Of a stretch of 64,000 nucleotides of DNA, positions 26,972 to 36,267 are shown piece after piece. A program made the translations under genes and the position numbers. Within the stretch, counting starts at the first letter, position 1. Each line of letters opens with the position of its first letter. The notes below the pieces were generated by a model. It ran no database searches. It was not told the DNA's origin and saw nothing but the letters and a program-made list of their open reading frames with translations. Source of the DNA: an uncultured Bacteroidota bacterium (GTDB taxonomy: Bacteria; Bacteroidota; Bacteroidia; Bacteroidales; F082); contig CAITDJ010000084.1 in assembly GCA_903891085.1 (NCBI GenBank), positions 39,490-103,489 on the forward strand, written 5' to 3'.

Positions 26972-29101
26972 TTATCTCGCAATCATCAATCGGGTTGAAA
27001 TGGTTTGGTGATTATCACCATAAATTTGCAGGAAATACATGCCTGAGGCGAGGCATGAAACGTCAACCAATGACTGAAAAGGTTTGATTAGCAATATTCT
27101 ACCTGATAAGTCATACAGACATATCGTTTCAGGATTGAAACCTTTCGAGTCAGCCAATGTAATTGAAATAGAACCTGAAGCAGGATTTGGTGCAATCACT
27201 ATAGTTGGTTCAGAAACAGTTGGTACTTCATTTGTCCCAACAAAAAGTTTTGAACCGACAACAGGGCGTATCATCAACGAGCCATCATACTGGCTTTCAT
27301 TCCATTCATCACTGACATTATAAAAGGTATATTGACTGCTGTTGTTCACTGCATCATAACCAATATTCAGGCTGCCCATTTCATTCTGAAAAAGGCCAAC
27401 ATAAAAAGTGCCACTCACAATCAAGGGATTCACGAAGGAATACATACTAAATCCATAGATATTCTCATTCCAAATTGGGCGCTGGTTTTCTTTACGATAA
27501 AGTATATTACCGGGTTTCCCATTGTTATCACCCCACACTACTATGTCGAAATACTTGTTGTTCGCATCATTCAAGGTTCTGTTAAAACACAATTGCACTC
27601 CGAACAAAGTATCCGGTATCACCATATTGAATTGAACAGCAACATAGGCACCTGCTGGCTCAAGGCCATATCCTAGTTCCGGTGTACCATCATCATACGC
27701 AAAATAATTGTAGAAGCCCTGGTGATAGATTAATGAATCCACCAAATTTTTCGATGCATTTGAGTCACTAACAAAATGTCTGATGACATACGAAGTCGAA
27801 TCAATATCGGTTTGAAGCGCAAAAAGTGAATTTACAGGAGGACACGCCTGGGCCGCTCCGCAGGAGGAGGAACATGATTGAAAACCGCCCAATGTGTATG
27901 GGAGCAAATCACAACTACCTCCATCATATCCATATCGTTGGCTTCCGCTCTGCTGCGAAACGTTGTACCAATAATGAGTTTGATGGGTAACATTGTCAAG
28001 ATTTGTAATACTGATTTCAAATTCAGGTTTCACGGCATTGGTAGGATCGCTCCGATATTGCTTATAAGGCATTGATTCATAGCGTTTCAAAAAGGAAGGC
28101 GCCCTATTCGAAAATGATACAATATCATATGTTGAATCGGCCTTTGACCGGTTCATATTCAAATAAATGTAATCCACATTCCACTGATCAACATTGCCAC
28201 GGTTTCCCGGATTTGTCGTTGAAGCAATGCTGCCATAATTATAAAAACGGAACTGAAATTCAGCATCATAATATAGGGTGTCTGTAACCGGAATCAAGAC
28301 CTGATGAAATTCATCGTTAGATGGGATGATGGTATCAGTGATTGAAACGCCTGGCACCGACCAAACACTTCTCCAGTATATTTCGGGTTTCAGCACAGTA
28401 TCACATGGCACTGTAACATCATCGCCCCAGGTTAACAGCCTGTCGGCTACGTAATAAAACGCAGGATCGCATCCTTCCGGTGCAAACAGTGTATCATTAG
28501 GAAAAATTGTATCTATTTGGTTAAGCAACAGATACGTATCCACTGGCAAGGTGATGGAATCAATAAAATCGAACACCATATTTCCCGATGGATAACCAAA
28601 CTGTAACACGAGTGAATCTAATTTCTCTGGCCTGTCACCCCTACCCTGCATTTGGTAATAGAAACTGAAATAAACCGAGTCGGCTGGTGTAATTTCTTCA
28701 ACAACTGGATAAAAAACAGAATCGAGTCGTATCTGTTGCGAAGTTAAATAGTCGGCAATGAAGGGTGTGGTGGTGGCGATAGCATATACACTTCCGGTTT
28801 CATCCAATACATCAAAAGTTGCAGCAGCTGTTGTAGGCGGGTCGATACTAAAATCTTTATTGACGAATACATTTTGATCGAGCCACAACTGCGGATTCGG
28901 ATAGACGTTTGATGATGAAAAATCATCTTTGAATGGAAGTGTCAATTGCCCTTCACCCGTTCGATTAACCTGCTTCTCTTTTTGAAACGCCTCGTTGACC
29001 AATCCATTTTGCTGTAAACCCGACAACACTTCCTGTGCTTCACCTTTCGATAAAACAACAAAAAATAAAACGATAAATATAATAGCTTGTATAAACTTCA
29101 T
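26972..29101 (-). CDS. T9SS-exported protein of unknown function
   Basis: A 709-residue secreted protein starting MKFIQAIIFIVLFF, with cleavage expected after GEAQ. The middle is rich in aromatic and acidic residues and lacks a recognised domain; a Cys-rich patch (CSSSCGAAQACPP near 407-419) might bind metal or form disulphides. The last ~78 residues are a type A T9SS sorting domain (IVIAPNPASGSISITL, GMYFLQIYG, ending LMIAR). The ATG at 29101 is 12 nt after the PASTA gene stop, and its own stop is one nucleotide before the pseudouridine synthase ATG, so it sits in a compact operon. Enzyme or adhesin function cannot be told from the sequence. Confidence 0.75.
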   Translation of the reverse strand: MKFIQAIIFIVLFFVVLSKGEAQEVLSGLQQNGLVNEAFQKEKQVNRTGEGQLTLPFKDDFSSSNVYPNPQLWLDQNVFVNKDFSIDPPTTAAATFDVLDETGSVYAIATTTPFIADYLTSQQIRLDSVFYPVVEEITPADSVYFSFYYQMQGRGDRPEKLDSLVLQFGYPSGNMVFDFIDSITLPVDTYLLLNQIDTIFPNDTLFAPEGCDPAFYYVADRLLTWGDDVTVPCDTVLKPEIYWRSVWSVPGVSITDTIIPSNDEFHQVLIPVTDTLYYDAEFQFRFYNYGSIASTTNPGNRGNVDQWNVDYIYLNMNRSKADSTYDIVSFSNRAPSFLKRYESMPYKQYRSDPTNAVKPEFEISITNLDNVTHQTHYWYNVSQQSGSQRYGYDGGSCDLLPYTLGGFQSCSSSCGAAQACPPVNSLFALQTDIDSTSYVIRHFVSDSNASKNLVDSLIYHQGFYNYFAYDDGTPELGYGLEPAGAYVAVQFNMVIPDTLFGVQLCFNRTLNDANNKYFDIVVWGDNNGKPGNILYRKENQRPIWNENIYGFSMYSFVNPLIVSGTFYVGLFQNEMGSLNIGYDAVNNSSQYTFYNVSDEWNESQYDGSLMIRPVVGSKLFVGTNEVPTVSEPTIVIAPNPASGSISITLADSKGFNPETICLYDLSGRILLIKPFQSLVDVSCLASGMYFLQIYGDNHQTISTRLMIAR

Positions 29102-29113
29102 TATTGTGCTTTT

Positions 29114-29935
29114 TTAGAAATAATCCGGAATACTGTCCAGATTTTCAAGAGAGACAGTGTCATTCCTGGCATTTAGAATAACTTCACTAAAATCGACCAA
29201 TTTATTTGAACGGTACCAAACAGATATTTTTGTTCCGGGTTCAACCTTTAAACCATTGATATAGCTCGGTTCGGTCCGAAAAACACGTGCATGAATGGTA
29301 TCGTTGTCATCCATATATACTTCGTCTCCGAGGTTCAGATAGCTGGCATGCAACATTTCGACAAGTTCGCCAGGTTTGGAACCAATCAGGAAAGGGATTT
29401 CGGTCATTTCCATTGAACCACCGTTTCCGAGGGTTAAATCTATCGATGAACCACGAAATATTTCGGTCTCAGGTTCAATAATCATTCCGTTATATTCCTG
29501 TTCCACAACAGCATTTCTGGCAAAATGGTCAACATAAAACAAATCATTCAATTTCAGATCATTCGATTCAAGCATCACCTCAGCCTGACGTAACGACAGG
29601 TTACGCAGATTTGGCATCTTTACTTTTTCGGGCATTTTTGCTACCGTGATGATATACATATTTCTTCCCTGCTTCACTTTTGAACCGGGAAGGGGATCCT
29701 GCATCAGCACTGTTCCATCCGGAACGTTGCGTTTAAAAATACTGTCAGTAACAAGAAAGGTAAGGAGCTTTTCATTTTTTTTAGCAATCTCAGTAAATTG
29801 ACTGCCAACAAAATCGGGCACAACATATACCTGTCCATGCCGCGTATAAGAGTCAATGCCACGAAATGCCAACCAAACAAAAATGAAAAATACGACAACT
29901 ATAATGGCAAGGTGAATAAAGAATTTTTTACCCAT
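29114..29935 (-). CDS. Membrane-anchored PASTA-repeat protein
   Basis: A 273-residue protein from the ATG at 29935 (MGKKFFIHLAIIVVVFFIFV). One transmembrane helix (~5-26) is followed by three PASTA repeats spanning ~35-245 with the usual markers: VPDFVG, the DPLPGSKVKQG turn, then MPNLRNLSLRQAEVML and IPFLIGSKPGELVEML. No kinase domain is present. PASTA modules recognise muropeptides or beta-lactams, so this is probably a periplasmic peptidoglycan-sensing or scaffolding protein. It is divergent from ddl, whose product supplies the D-Ala-D-Ala that PASTA proteins can sense, and shares an operon with the T9SS protein and the pseudouridine synthase. The frame is open 32 codons further upstream, but that extension lacks a signal-like start. 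Confidence 0.88.
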   Translation of the reverse strand: MGKKFFIHLAIIVVVFFIFVWLAFRGIDSYTRHGQVYVVPDFVGSQFTEIAKKNEKLLTFLVTDSIFKRNVPDGTVLMQDPLPGSKVKQGRNMYIITVAKMPEKVKMPNLRNLSLRQAEVMLESNDLKLNDLFYVDHFARNAVVEQEYNGMIIEPETEIFRGSSIDLTLGNGGSMEMTEIPFLIGSKPGELVEMLHASYLNLGDEVYMDDNDTIHARVFRTEPSYINGLKVEPGTKISVWYRSNKLVDFSEVILNARNDTVSLENLDSIPDYF

Positions 29936-30114
29936 AATGAATGAGAATACGCTCATTTTATCTAATTTAGCCTTACAAACAGGAATACTGATAACCGAAA
30001 TTTTCAGAAAATATTGCCTGAAAACTGGCAAAGATAATGATTTTTTTCGTGATAGGTTTTCAGAGAATTCAGATTGTCATACTTATAAAAGCGTTTCAAA
30101 TCAAAGCAAAATAA

Positions 30115-31089
30115 ATGAAAACAATAGCAGTTGTATGTGGTGGTGATTCAGGGGAATATGAGATTTCGGTAAAAAGCGGGAATGTGGTGGTTAAGCATCT
30201 CAATCCATCAAAATACAATGCATACCTCATTTTTATCAGTGGCCGTGAATGGTATCATCAGGATACCGTTGGAATAAGGTATCCGGTAGACAAAAATGAT
30301 TTTTCCATCAACTTAGATGGGAACAAAATTACATTTGACGCGGTTTTTAATGCAATTCACGGCACACCGGGAGAGGATGGAAAATTACTTGGTTATCTCG
30401 ACATGATGCAGATTCCTTACACTTCGAGTAGTATGGTTACTTCAGCCATCACTTTCCATAAAGATTATTGCAAGCGTGTTGTGAAAACGCATGGTGTAAA
30501 GGTTGCTGAGTCGTTACTAATCAACAAAAACCACATTCCGGCGGTGGAAGAGATCATCAAAATTACCGGTTTACCTGCCTTTGTGAAACCCAATAACGGA
30601 GGTTCGAGCGTGGGTGTTTCAAAAGTAAAAACAGTGGAAGAAATGATGCCTGCCATCGAAAAAGCATTACATGAAGATGTTGAAGCCCTGGTTGAGACCT
30701 ATATTGCAGGACGTGAGATTGGTTGTGGAGTGATGGAATCGAAAGGAAGGATGATCGTATTCCCTATTACTGAAATTGTAAGTAAAAAAGAATTTTTCGA
30801 TTATGAAGCCAAATACACCGATGGCATGTCGGACGAGATTACACCGGCACCGGTTAACGAGGAAACGGAAACGCTCATCAAAGCAACTGGCGCTTATTTG
30901 TATCAACGTATAGGTTGCAGGGGTTTTGTGCGTTTCGATTTCATACTCACACCAAAAGACCTGTATTTTCTGGAAGTGAACATTGTTCCGGGTATTTCGC
31001 CCGCAAGCATCATTCCCAAACAGGCCGGTATCATGGGAATCAGTCTAGAACAATTGTTTGATATGGTGCTCGAGAATATCCTTTCATAG
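30115..31089 (+). CDS. ddl: D-alanine-D-alanine ligase
   Basis: The 324-residue ATP-grasp enzyme joins two D-alanines for peptidoglycan precursors. Visible motifs are the N-terminal AVVCGGDSGEYEISVKSG, FNAIHGTPGEDG, FVKPNNGGSSVGVSKV in the ATP-binding region, and a C-terminal FLEVNIVPGISPASIIPKQA with the metal-binding Glu and Asn. The GxxGxxG substrate loop and GMSDEITPAP are also present. The ATG at 30115 is 16 nt after TTTCAAATC and gives the expected start. It is divergent from the PASTA protein and convergent with rdgB with 3 nt between the stops. D-Ala versus D-Lac specificity cannot be read reliably, but nothing suggests vancomycin-type ligases. Confidence 0.95.
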   Translation: MKTIAVVCGGDSGEYEISVKSGNVVVKHLNPSKYNAYLIFISGREWYHQDTVGIRYPVDKNDFSINLDGNKITFDAVFNAIHGTPGEDGKLLGYLDMMQIPYTSSSMVTSAITFHKDYCKRVVKTHGVKVAESLLINKNHIPAVEEIIKITGLPAFVKPNNGGSSVGVSKVKTVEEMMPAIEKALHEDVEALVETYIAGREIGCGVMESKGRMIVFPITEIVSKKEFFDYEAKYTDGMSDEITPAPVNEETETLIKATGAYLYQRIGCRGFVRFDFILTPKDLYFLEVNIVPGISPASIIPKQAGIMGISLEQLFDMVLENILS

Positions 31090-31092
31090 CTA

Positions 31093-31674
31093 TCACACAA
31101 GCTTTGATAAAAACCCGATCAATTTTGAAGTGGCGATACCACGGTGGCTGATGGTGTTTTTCAAGATTGGATCCATTTCAGCGAAGGTTTGTTCATACCC
31201 ATCCGGAACAAATAAAGGGTCATATCCAAACCCCTCATTACCAATGGGATGGCATTCGATATTACCTTCAACAACTCCTTCGAAGGTAATCAATTGATTT
31301 TCAAAAATCAAAGCGATCACAGTACGAAACCTGGCTTTTCTGTTCGTTTGATTTTGAAGGGCACCAAGCAATTTAGTATTGTTATCCTGATAGGAGCAAT
31401 GTTCACCGGCATATCGTGCTGAATATACACCAGGAGCACCATTCAATGCCTCAACTTCGAGTCCGGTATCATCTGCAAAACAATTCAACTGAACTTTATC
31501 GTGGATAAACTGCGCTTTTTGTATGGCATTTCCTTCAATTGTTGACGAGGTTTCTGGGATTTCACCCAGAAAATTCACATCATTTAAACTTAGAATTTCA
31601 AACTGTCCGATAGTAATCTGCCTGATTTCATCCAGTTTATGCTTGTTATTTGTGGCAAACAATAGTTTTTTCAT
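31093..31674 (-). CDS. rdgB: XTP/dITP diphosphatase (HAM1-type)
   Basis: At 193 residues this is the usual length. The enzyme removes non-canonical purine triphosphates (ITP, dITP, XTP) from the nucleotide pool and so protects DNA and RNA. Motifs are the N-terminal FATNNKHKLDEI, CFADDTGLEVEAL with GAPGVYSARYAGEH after it, FEGVVEGNI, GFGYDPLFVPDG, and the terminal KNTISHRGIA. The ATG at 31674 is the normal start. It is convergent with ddl (3 nt between stops) and downstream of an intrinsic terminator belonging to the SGNH gene. Confidence 0.96.
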   Translation of the reverse strand: MKKLLFATNNKHKLDEIRQITIGQFEILSLNDVNFLGEIPETSSTIEGNAIQKAQFIHDKVQLNCFADDTGLEVEALNGAPGVYSARYAGEHCSYQDNNTKLLGALQNQTNRKARFRTVIALIFENQLITFEGVVEGNIECHPIGNEGFGYDPLFVPDGYEQTFAEMDPILKNTISHRGIATSKLIGFLSKLV

Positions 31675-31680
31675 CCTGCA

Positions 31681-31718
31681 AAAATAAAAAAAGGACGAAC
31701 CCTTTCAGGATCGTCCTT
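31681..31718 (-). terminator. Intrinsic terminator after the SGNH lipoprotein gene
   Basis: An 8-bp perfect stem (AAGGACGA 31691-31698 with TCGTCCTT 31711-31718) has a further 3-bp stem inside it (CCT with AGG), and on the minus strand is followed by the T-rich tract TTTTTATTTT. It lies between the stop of the SGNH gene (31737) and the start of rdgB (31674). Confidence 0.75.
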
Positions 31719-31736
31719 ACAAATAAGATATTTCAA

Positions 31737-33131
31737 TTATGGAAGCAACACTGCATTGTATTGTGATACAGCAACTTTCGGAATACTTGCGCTATATTTT
31801 GCGTTGATGGCATCGATAAAGAAATTAGCCACTGCCGCATTTCCCTGAGGTGTTAAATGCACACCATCCGTTGAGAACAGATTACCAGTTACAAAGGTAT
31901 TTGTAAACATAACACCGTCCAATTTGATTCCGGTTGAGCTGGCTTGCTTCATATAAGCATTTACATCAACGAAAGCAAGATCATGGGCAATTGCAACTTG
32001 TTCGATTACCTGATTGTAAGCAGTAACAGCATTTGCAACCTCGGTTTTTTCAGGACTTGTCAAAATAAATTGATCTGGCACTGGTTTCTGAGTACCCCAA
32101 CCACCACATTTAATTGAATCCTGAGGAATAGAAAGCAATACCAATTCTTCAGCAGTTATCTGTCTCATTTTCAATGCCTCATAACCGGCCGGGACCTGGA
32201 TGGATGCATCAGCAATTACCATAGGATTTTGTCCTAATGTCCAATTGATACGAAGTTCGGAACCAAAGAGTTGCATAGCGCCATTATAGGCAGCATAACC
32301 TGCGTTGAGCGCATCAACCTGAGCCTGATCGGTCAAAACAATTGGGTTGTAAGGAACCGTAGTAAAAAACGGAACAGAGGTGATGTCGGGAATATTAGCC
32401 ACGACTCCAGCGGTGGCAGTGAATTCAAAATACTGAACAATAGCCTCATAACTTGCAGCAAATCCAAATCCAGGATCACCGGAAACAGGAGTGATTACAT
32501 CACCAATTCCACCAGAAGTTGCATAACCTAATACGTCATTGTTTCCAATCCACAGACTGAAAAAGGTAGGTTGAACAGTAGCAAATTCATTGACTACCGC
32601 ATTACCTGGTGCACTGGCAAAACGACCATAGTACGGATTTAATGATCCATATCCCGGAGCCAACAAATGACCAACTTTCGCGCCTGGTACACCAACGTTA
32701 TTATAAGGACCGTTGGCTCCAACAGGTGTACCGATTAAAACAGCAAGTTCCTGTTGTGTGGCATTCGGGTTGGCAAGAACAGGAGACGGTGATTGAACAC
32801 CTTTGCAATCAGTTGAAAAACCCATTTTCATTTTGGTGACCAATGCGCCACCCCGGGTACCAACACCATCTTCAGATTCGATAAATGGAATTCTAAATTC
32901 GCCGGTGCGACCAACGGTTTCAAGTTGTTTTGCCAAAATGGCAGCATAACTGTTTTCCTGTCCTGATTTGTACAACGCACCGTCACTATAACCAGCTGTA
33001 AGTGAATTACCAGCTGACATATATGTTGTGAAATCGGCATTTCCTTTCGAAGGTGTAAACTCATTGAGTTCTGGTTGGCAAGCCCACATCCCTGTGAGAG
33101 CCAATGCTATGATTGATATTTTTAGTTTCAT
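31737..33131 (-). CDS. SGNH/GDSL-family lipoprotein hydrolase
   Basis: A 464-residue protein with a lipobox at Cys18 (GMWAC), so it should be lipid-anchored in the envelope. The SGNH core has the nucleophile block GNSLT (Ser43) in place of GDSLS, an Asn block WIGNNDVLG, and a C-terminal Asp/His block DGVHLTPQG with Asp422 and His425. The fold includes lipases, esterases and deacetylases; substrate is unknown. The C-terminal ~35 residues are hydrophobic but not a sorting domain. It starts 19 nt after the FadL-like gene stop and is probably cotranscribed, suggesting that its substrate may be a lipid or ester taken up by that porin (inference). A terminator follows it. Confidence 0.88.
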   Translation of the reverse strand: MKLKISIIALALTGMWACQPELNEFTPSKGNADFTTYMSAGNSLTAGYSDGALYKSGQENSYAAILAKQLETVGRTGEFRIPFIESEDGVGTRGGALVTKMKMGFSTDCKGVQSPSPVLANPNATQQELAVLIGTPVGANGPYNNVGVPGAKVGHLLAPGYGSLNPYYGRFASAPGNAVVNEFATVQPTFFSLWIGNNDVLGYATSGGIGDVITPVSGDPGFGFAASYEAIVQYFEFTATAGVVANIPDITSVPFFTTVPYNPIVLTDQAQVDALNAGYAAYNGAMQLFGSELRINWTLGQNPMVIADASIQVPAGYEALKMRQITAEELVLLSIPQDSIKCGGWGTQKPVPDQFILTSPEKTEVANAVTAYNQVIEQVAIAHDLAFVDVNAYMKQASSTGIKLDGVMFTNTFVTGNLFSTDGVHLTPQGNAAVANFFIDAINAKYSASIPKVAVSQYNAVLLP

Positions 33132-33150
33132 CTGAGTATTTTATTTATAA

Positions 33151-34368
33151 TTAAAAATGATAGGAAACGCCAATACCCGGAATATAAGCGGCTGATTTGT
33201 ATGTGCCTCCAAAACTATCTGGTAAATAAGTCTTTTCAGCTTTTAAACCGGCTAACTGAAGGTATGAAAGGTCGATACTCAATTTTTCAGTTGGGTTAAT
33301 TGAAAGTCCAAGTGTGAAAGCAAGTGTATTCAAACTAACTGTTTCAGGCGTGAAATAGGATTCATCTGTTGGACTTGGATCATAATAACCACCTGCACGA
33401 AGTGTCACCATATCGTTTAATATGTATTCAAAGCCAACACGTGGGATAAAAGAATCTTTGTACAAACGAGGATTTGATGAATTAAGCAAATCGCCCTTTT
33501 CTTCAAAAACGAAATTCAATGTATCGTAAGAACTCCACATAACCCAATTCACTTCGAGTGAAACGAGTAATTTTTCAGATGCCTGATAACTGACTCCAAC
33601 GTCTAAATTACCAGCCATTGGAAGAGTTGCATCAAACTTATTTTCAGTAACAATTCCTTTAAGCTGAACAATCTGAGGAACTGTAAAAGTGGCATCGCCA
33701 CCTTTTACTTCGGCCAGCACTTTGGAGCGATAATTCACACCAACGGCAATTTTTTCGCAAGGTGTATAGAAAACACCAACATTAAATCCCATATTTGAAC
33801 TGGTTCCTTCCAGTTTTACACCGGCATCAGGCCCATAATTCAGGCCTTTTTCAAGGGTAACAGTTCCGTGTGCATAAACAAAACCGGCACCAATGCCAAG
33901 CTTGTCATTAATTTTATACGCTACTGTAGGTTGCACAAAAATTGCTTTTAAGGCAATATTCTGAATCAACAGTTTTCCGGCCCAATCATCGGCCCATTTT
34001 GCTGAACTACCGAAAGGAGTGTAAACACCCAAACCAACGGTCCACTTTTCGGAAATTTTACCCGCACCATACACATATAGTGGCGTACTCATTGGGTTTT
34101 CGGTTTCAGCCTGATAGTCAGAACCTGATTTTTCGAAAGTAATGCGTGAAATAATTCCACTTGCACCTACCGAAAAATCCATTTTGTCTTTCATGAGTGA
34201 CAAGGCACCCGGATTGTAGAAAATTGAACTTGAGCCTAAGTTTAAGGCAGTTCCGGTGAGTCCCATGCCGGTACTTTTGTTTCCCTGCAACCTCACTTGA
34301 TAACCGCCCGCAAACAGTGTCATACCAGCCATTGCGAACAGCAAGGAGAAAATAAAGGATTTGGTCAT
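33151..34368 (-). CDS. OmpP1/FadL/TodX-family outer-membrane transporter
   Basis: A 405-residue protein with a signal peptide (MTKSFIFSLLFAMAGMTLFAGG). The family pattern is clear: a hatch-like N-terminus GNKSTGMGLTGTALNLGSSS followed by the NPGALSLM motif that marks FadL homologues, then a series of beta strands ending in GIGVSYHF with terminal Phe. Such proteins form 14-strand barrels that pass hydrophobic molecules such as long-chain fatty acids. The conserved FYNPGALS box is near residues 49-57. The ATG at 34368 is followed directly by the signal peptide. It precedes the SGNH lipoprotein by 19 nt. Confidence 0.93.
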   Translation of the reverse strand: MTKSFIFSLLFAMAGMTLFAGGYQVRLQGNKSTGMGLTGTALNLGSSSIFYNPGALSLMKDKMDFSVGASGIISRITFEKSGSDYQAETENPMSTPLYVYGAGKISEKWTVGLGVYTPFGSSAKWADDWAGKLLIQNIALKAIFVQPTVAYKINDKLGIGAGFVYAHGTVTLEKGLNYGPDAGVKLEGTSSNMGFNVGVFYTPCEKIAVGVNYRSKVLAEVKGGDATFTVPQIVQLKGIVTENKFDATLPMAGNLDVGVSYQASEKLLVSLEVNWVMWSSYDTLNFVFEEKGDLLNSSNPRLYKDSFIPRVGFEYILNDMVTLRAGGYYDPSPTDESYFTPETVSLNTLAFTLGLSINPTEKLSIDLSYLQLAGLKAEKTYLPDSFGGTYKSAAYIPGIGVSYHF

Positions 34369-34492
34369 AATTTAGTTTTTATTGGTTAAAAATCTGCGCA
34401 AGGTACAATATTTTTCATATATGCAAAAAAGTAATCAAAGACCTAAATATTTCCACTTTCATACACAAATTCCAATGAATAAAGATCCGAAG

Positions 34493-35170
34493 TTACAGCG
34501 TCCAATCAATTTCGCTCATTCCAGCACCAGATAACAACCGGTTTGTTTGTGAAAAATGTCTGCAACCGAAAAAACCTCTCGATGCAGAAAGTGGCGACGG
34601 GTGTACGCCTTTCAGAATAAAATGCTTGTTCGCATCGATCAATTGGGCTTTGGCTTGAGCATAATTCCCCCACAGTATAAAAACGACATTTTCACGTCTT
34701 GCTGATATCACTTTGATTACGGCATCAGTAAAACGCTCCCACCCTTTTCCCTGGTGAGAACCGGCATGACTATCCCTCACCGTAAGCGTGGCATTTAAAA
34801 GCAACACACCTTGCCTGGCCCATTTTTCAAGATTACCGGTTTTTGGGATGATTAAATTAAGATCTGATTTCAATTCTTTGAAAATATTTACCAAACTTGG
34901 TGGCGGAATTATTCCATCGGGTACCGAAAAACACAATCCATGCGCCTGTCCTGCACCATGGTAGGGATCCTGACCAATGATAACCACCTTAACTTTATCT
35001 AATGGTGTCAAATTAAAGGCATTAAAAATACGATTACCAGGAGGGTAAATGATATGCTGCTTTTTTTCTTCGATCAGAAAATTTTTCAAATCAATAAAAT
35101 ACTGCGATTCAAACTCTTGTATTAGTGCATTTCTCCAACTTTCTTCAATTTCCGGATTTATCTGCGTCAT
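34493..35170 (-). CDS. ung: Uracil-DNA glycosylase (family 1)
   Basis: The 225-residue enzyme removes uracil from DNA at the first step of base excision repair. It has the water-activating loop GQDPYH at 66-71 (Asp68), the following [21 protein letters not shown], and the DNA-intercalation motif [14 protein letters not shown] starting at His190. Length and motif order are typical for family 1 UDG. The ATG at 35170 gives the expected N-terminus. It stands alone, divergent from the 42-residue lipoprotein. Confidence 0.98.
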   Translation of the reverse strand: MTQINPEIEESWRNALIQEFESQYFIDLKNFLIEEKKQHIIYPPGNRIFNAFNLTPLDKVKVVIIGQDPYHGAGQAHGLCFSVPDGIIPPPSLVNIFKELKSDLNLIIPKTGNLEKWARQGVLLLNATLTVRDSHAGSHQGKGWERFTDAVIKVISARRENVVFILWGNYAQAKAQLIDANKHFILKGVHPSPLSASRGFFGCRHFSQTNRLLSGAGMSEIDWTL

Positions 35171-35218
35171 GGCTATTTTATAAAAAGATGATCAATCGAA
35201 CAATAACTTCATGTTTTC

Positions 35219-35249
35219 TTTGTTATTTGGATATAAAATGTTTCCTTTG
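35219..35249 (+). promoter_or_regulatory. Candidate promoter of the 42-residue lipoprotein gene
   Basis: TTTG (35219-35222), 19 nt, then TTCCTTTG (35242-35249): perfect -33, and a -7 element with one mismatch to TAnnTTTG. The leader to the ATG at 35286 would be about 30 nt. An 11-base direct repeat, AATAACTTCAT, flanks the element at 35202-35212 and 35258-35268. Confidence 0.35.
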
Positions 35250-35285
35250 TACCTGAAAATAACTTCATAAACATTAAGTAAAATT

Positions 35286-35414
35286 ATGAAAAAAATCACT
35301 GTCTTCATTGTGGCTGTCGCAGCAATCGGTTTATTGATGATGTCATGCAAATCGTCCGCAAAATGTGCTGCTTATGGTGAAACTCAGAAGTTTCAACGCG
35401 AAACACGTTACTAA
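35286..35414 (+). CDS. Tiny lipoprotein (42 residues)
   Basis: An ATG at 35286 opens a 42-residue frame ending at TAA 35412-35414. It has a textbook lipoprotein signal: MKK, a hydrophobic stretch (ITVFIVAVAAIGLLMM) and a lipobox ending in Cys21 (MMSC). The mature part is only 22 residues, with CAAYGETQKF and a basic end, and a second Cys at 27. From memory, similarly tiny lipoproteins with a Cys-x-Ala-Tyr motif are common in Bacteroidota, with unknown function. It has its own promoter-like sequence and precedes the outer-membrane protein gene by 69 nt, with another -7 motif between, so the two are linked but perhaps separately transcribed. Confidence 0.7.
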   Translation: MKKITVFIVAVAAIGLLMMSCKSSAKCAAYGETQKFQRETRY

Positions 35415-35419
35415 AAAGA

Positions 35420-35427
35420 TATATTTG
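35420..35427 (+). promoter_or_regulatory. Candidate -7 element for the 259-residue outer-membrane protein
   Basis: TATATTTG fits TAnnTTTG and lies 57 nt before the GTG start at 35484. No matching -33 element is seen. Confidence 0.35.
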
Positions 35428-35483
35428 TCCAATATTTCCGTCCTACGCGCTTTTTTCTCCTAAAGATTTGATATTTTTAGCAC

Positions 35484-36263
35484 GTGAAAAGTTTATTCCA
35501 AATTTTGATTTTTGCGGTCATTTTGTCCATAGTGCCTATTATGTCTTCCTATGCTCAGATAAGTGAAGATTTTGACAGCATTGAGAATATGATTATATAC
35601 AGCCATGAGCGTTTTGGACACGCCATCGCACACAATCTCGGAGTTGGAATAGGGTACAGGCTTGGCAAAAACATAAACGCTTACAATACACGTTTTTTCT
35701 CAGGAGAATTGGTAACCATACGATCACCCAAACAAATCAAAACCATTAACCCGTATTACAGCAATTCGAGAAGATATGTTTACGGTAAAGTAAACGATGT
35801 TGTCATCGCCCGGGCTGGCTTCGGGTATCGAAAGCTTTTGAATGGGAAACCATACTGGGGTGGCGTTGAAGTTCGATGGATATATGAGGCCGGGGCTTCT
35901 GTTGCGGTCGAAAAACCATATTATTTATTTGTTGTGAAAATTGAACAAGGTTCAGGCGGTGGCTATTTATACAATATTGAAACGGAACAATTCGATCCGA
36001 ATACCTCATGGGATGATATTTATGGTCGGGCACCCTATACCAAAGGATTAAATGAAATTAATGTTGTTCCAGGTCTGTTTTTCAGAAGCGGATTCAGCTT
36101 CGAATTCGGCACAATCAAAACCCGGTTAAAAGCCGTTGAAGCCGGAGCTATGCTTGATTTTTTTCCTTCCGGTGTTACTATTATGTCAGAGAATGCCAAT
36201 CAACCTATGTTCCTGACTCTCTACCTGGCTTATTCGTTCGGGAAACGGATTAATAAGTATTAA
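35484..36263 (+). CDS. Predicted outer-membrane protein of unknown family
   Basis: A 259-residue protein starting with GTG at 35484 and a signal peptide ending in SSYAQ (~24). The mature part is rich in Tyr, Gly, Phe and Arg, with amphipathic strands and a terminal LAYSFGKRINKY, consistent with a small outer-membrane barrel or barrel-associated protein. SHERFGHAIAHNLGVGIGYRLG and YYSNSRRYVYGKVNDVV recall Bacteroidota proteins that often lie next to tiny lipoproteins, but no named family is certain. No T9SS sorting domain is present. The GTG is chosen because no ATG precedes the signal peptide. It is convergent with a T9SS gene. Confidence 0.62.
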   Translation: MKSLFQILIFAVILSIVPIMSSYAQISEDFDSIENMIIYSHERFGHAIAHNLGVGIGYRLGKNINAYNTRFFSGELVTIRSPKQIKTINPYYSNSRRYVYGKVNDVVIARAGFGYRKLLNGKPYWGGVEVRWIYEAGASVAVEKPYYLFVVKIEQGSGGGYLYNIETEQFDPNTSWDDIYGRAPYTKGLNEINVVPGLFFRSGFSFEFGTIKTRLKAVEAGAMLDFFPSGVTIMSENANQPMFLTLYLAYSFGKRINKY

Positions 36264-36267
36264 CCCA

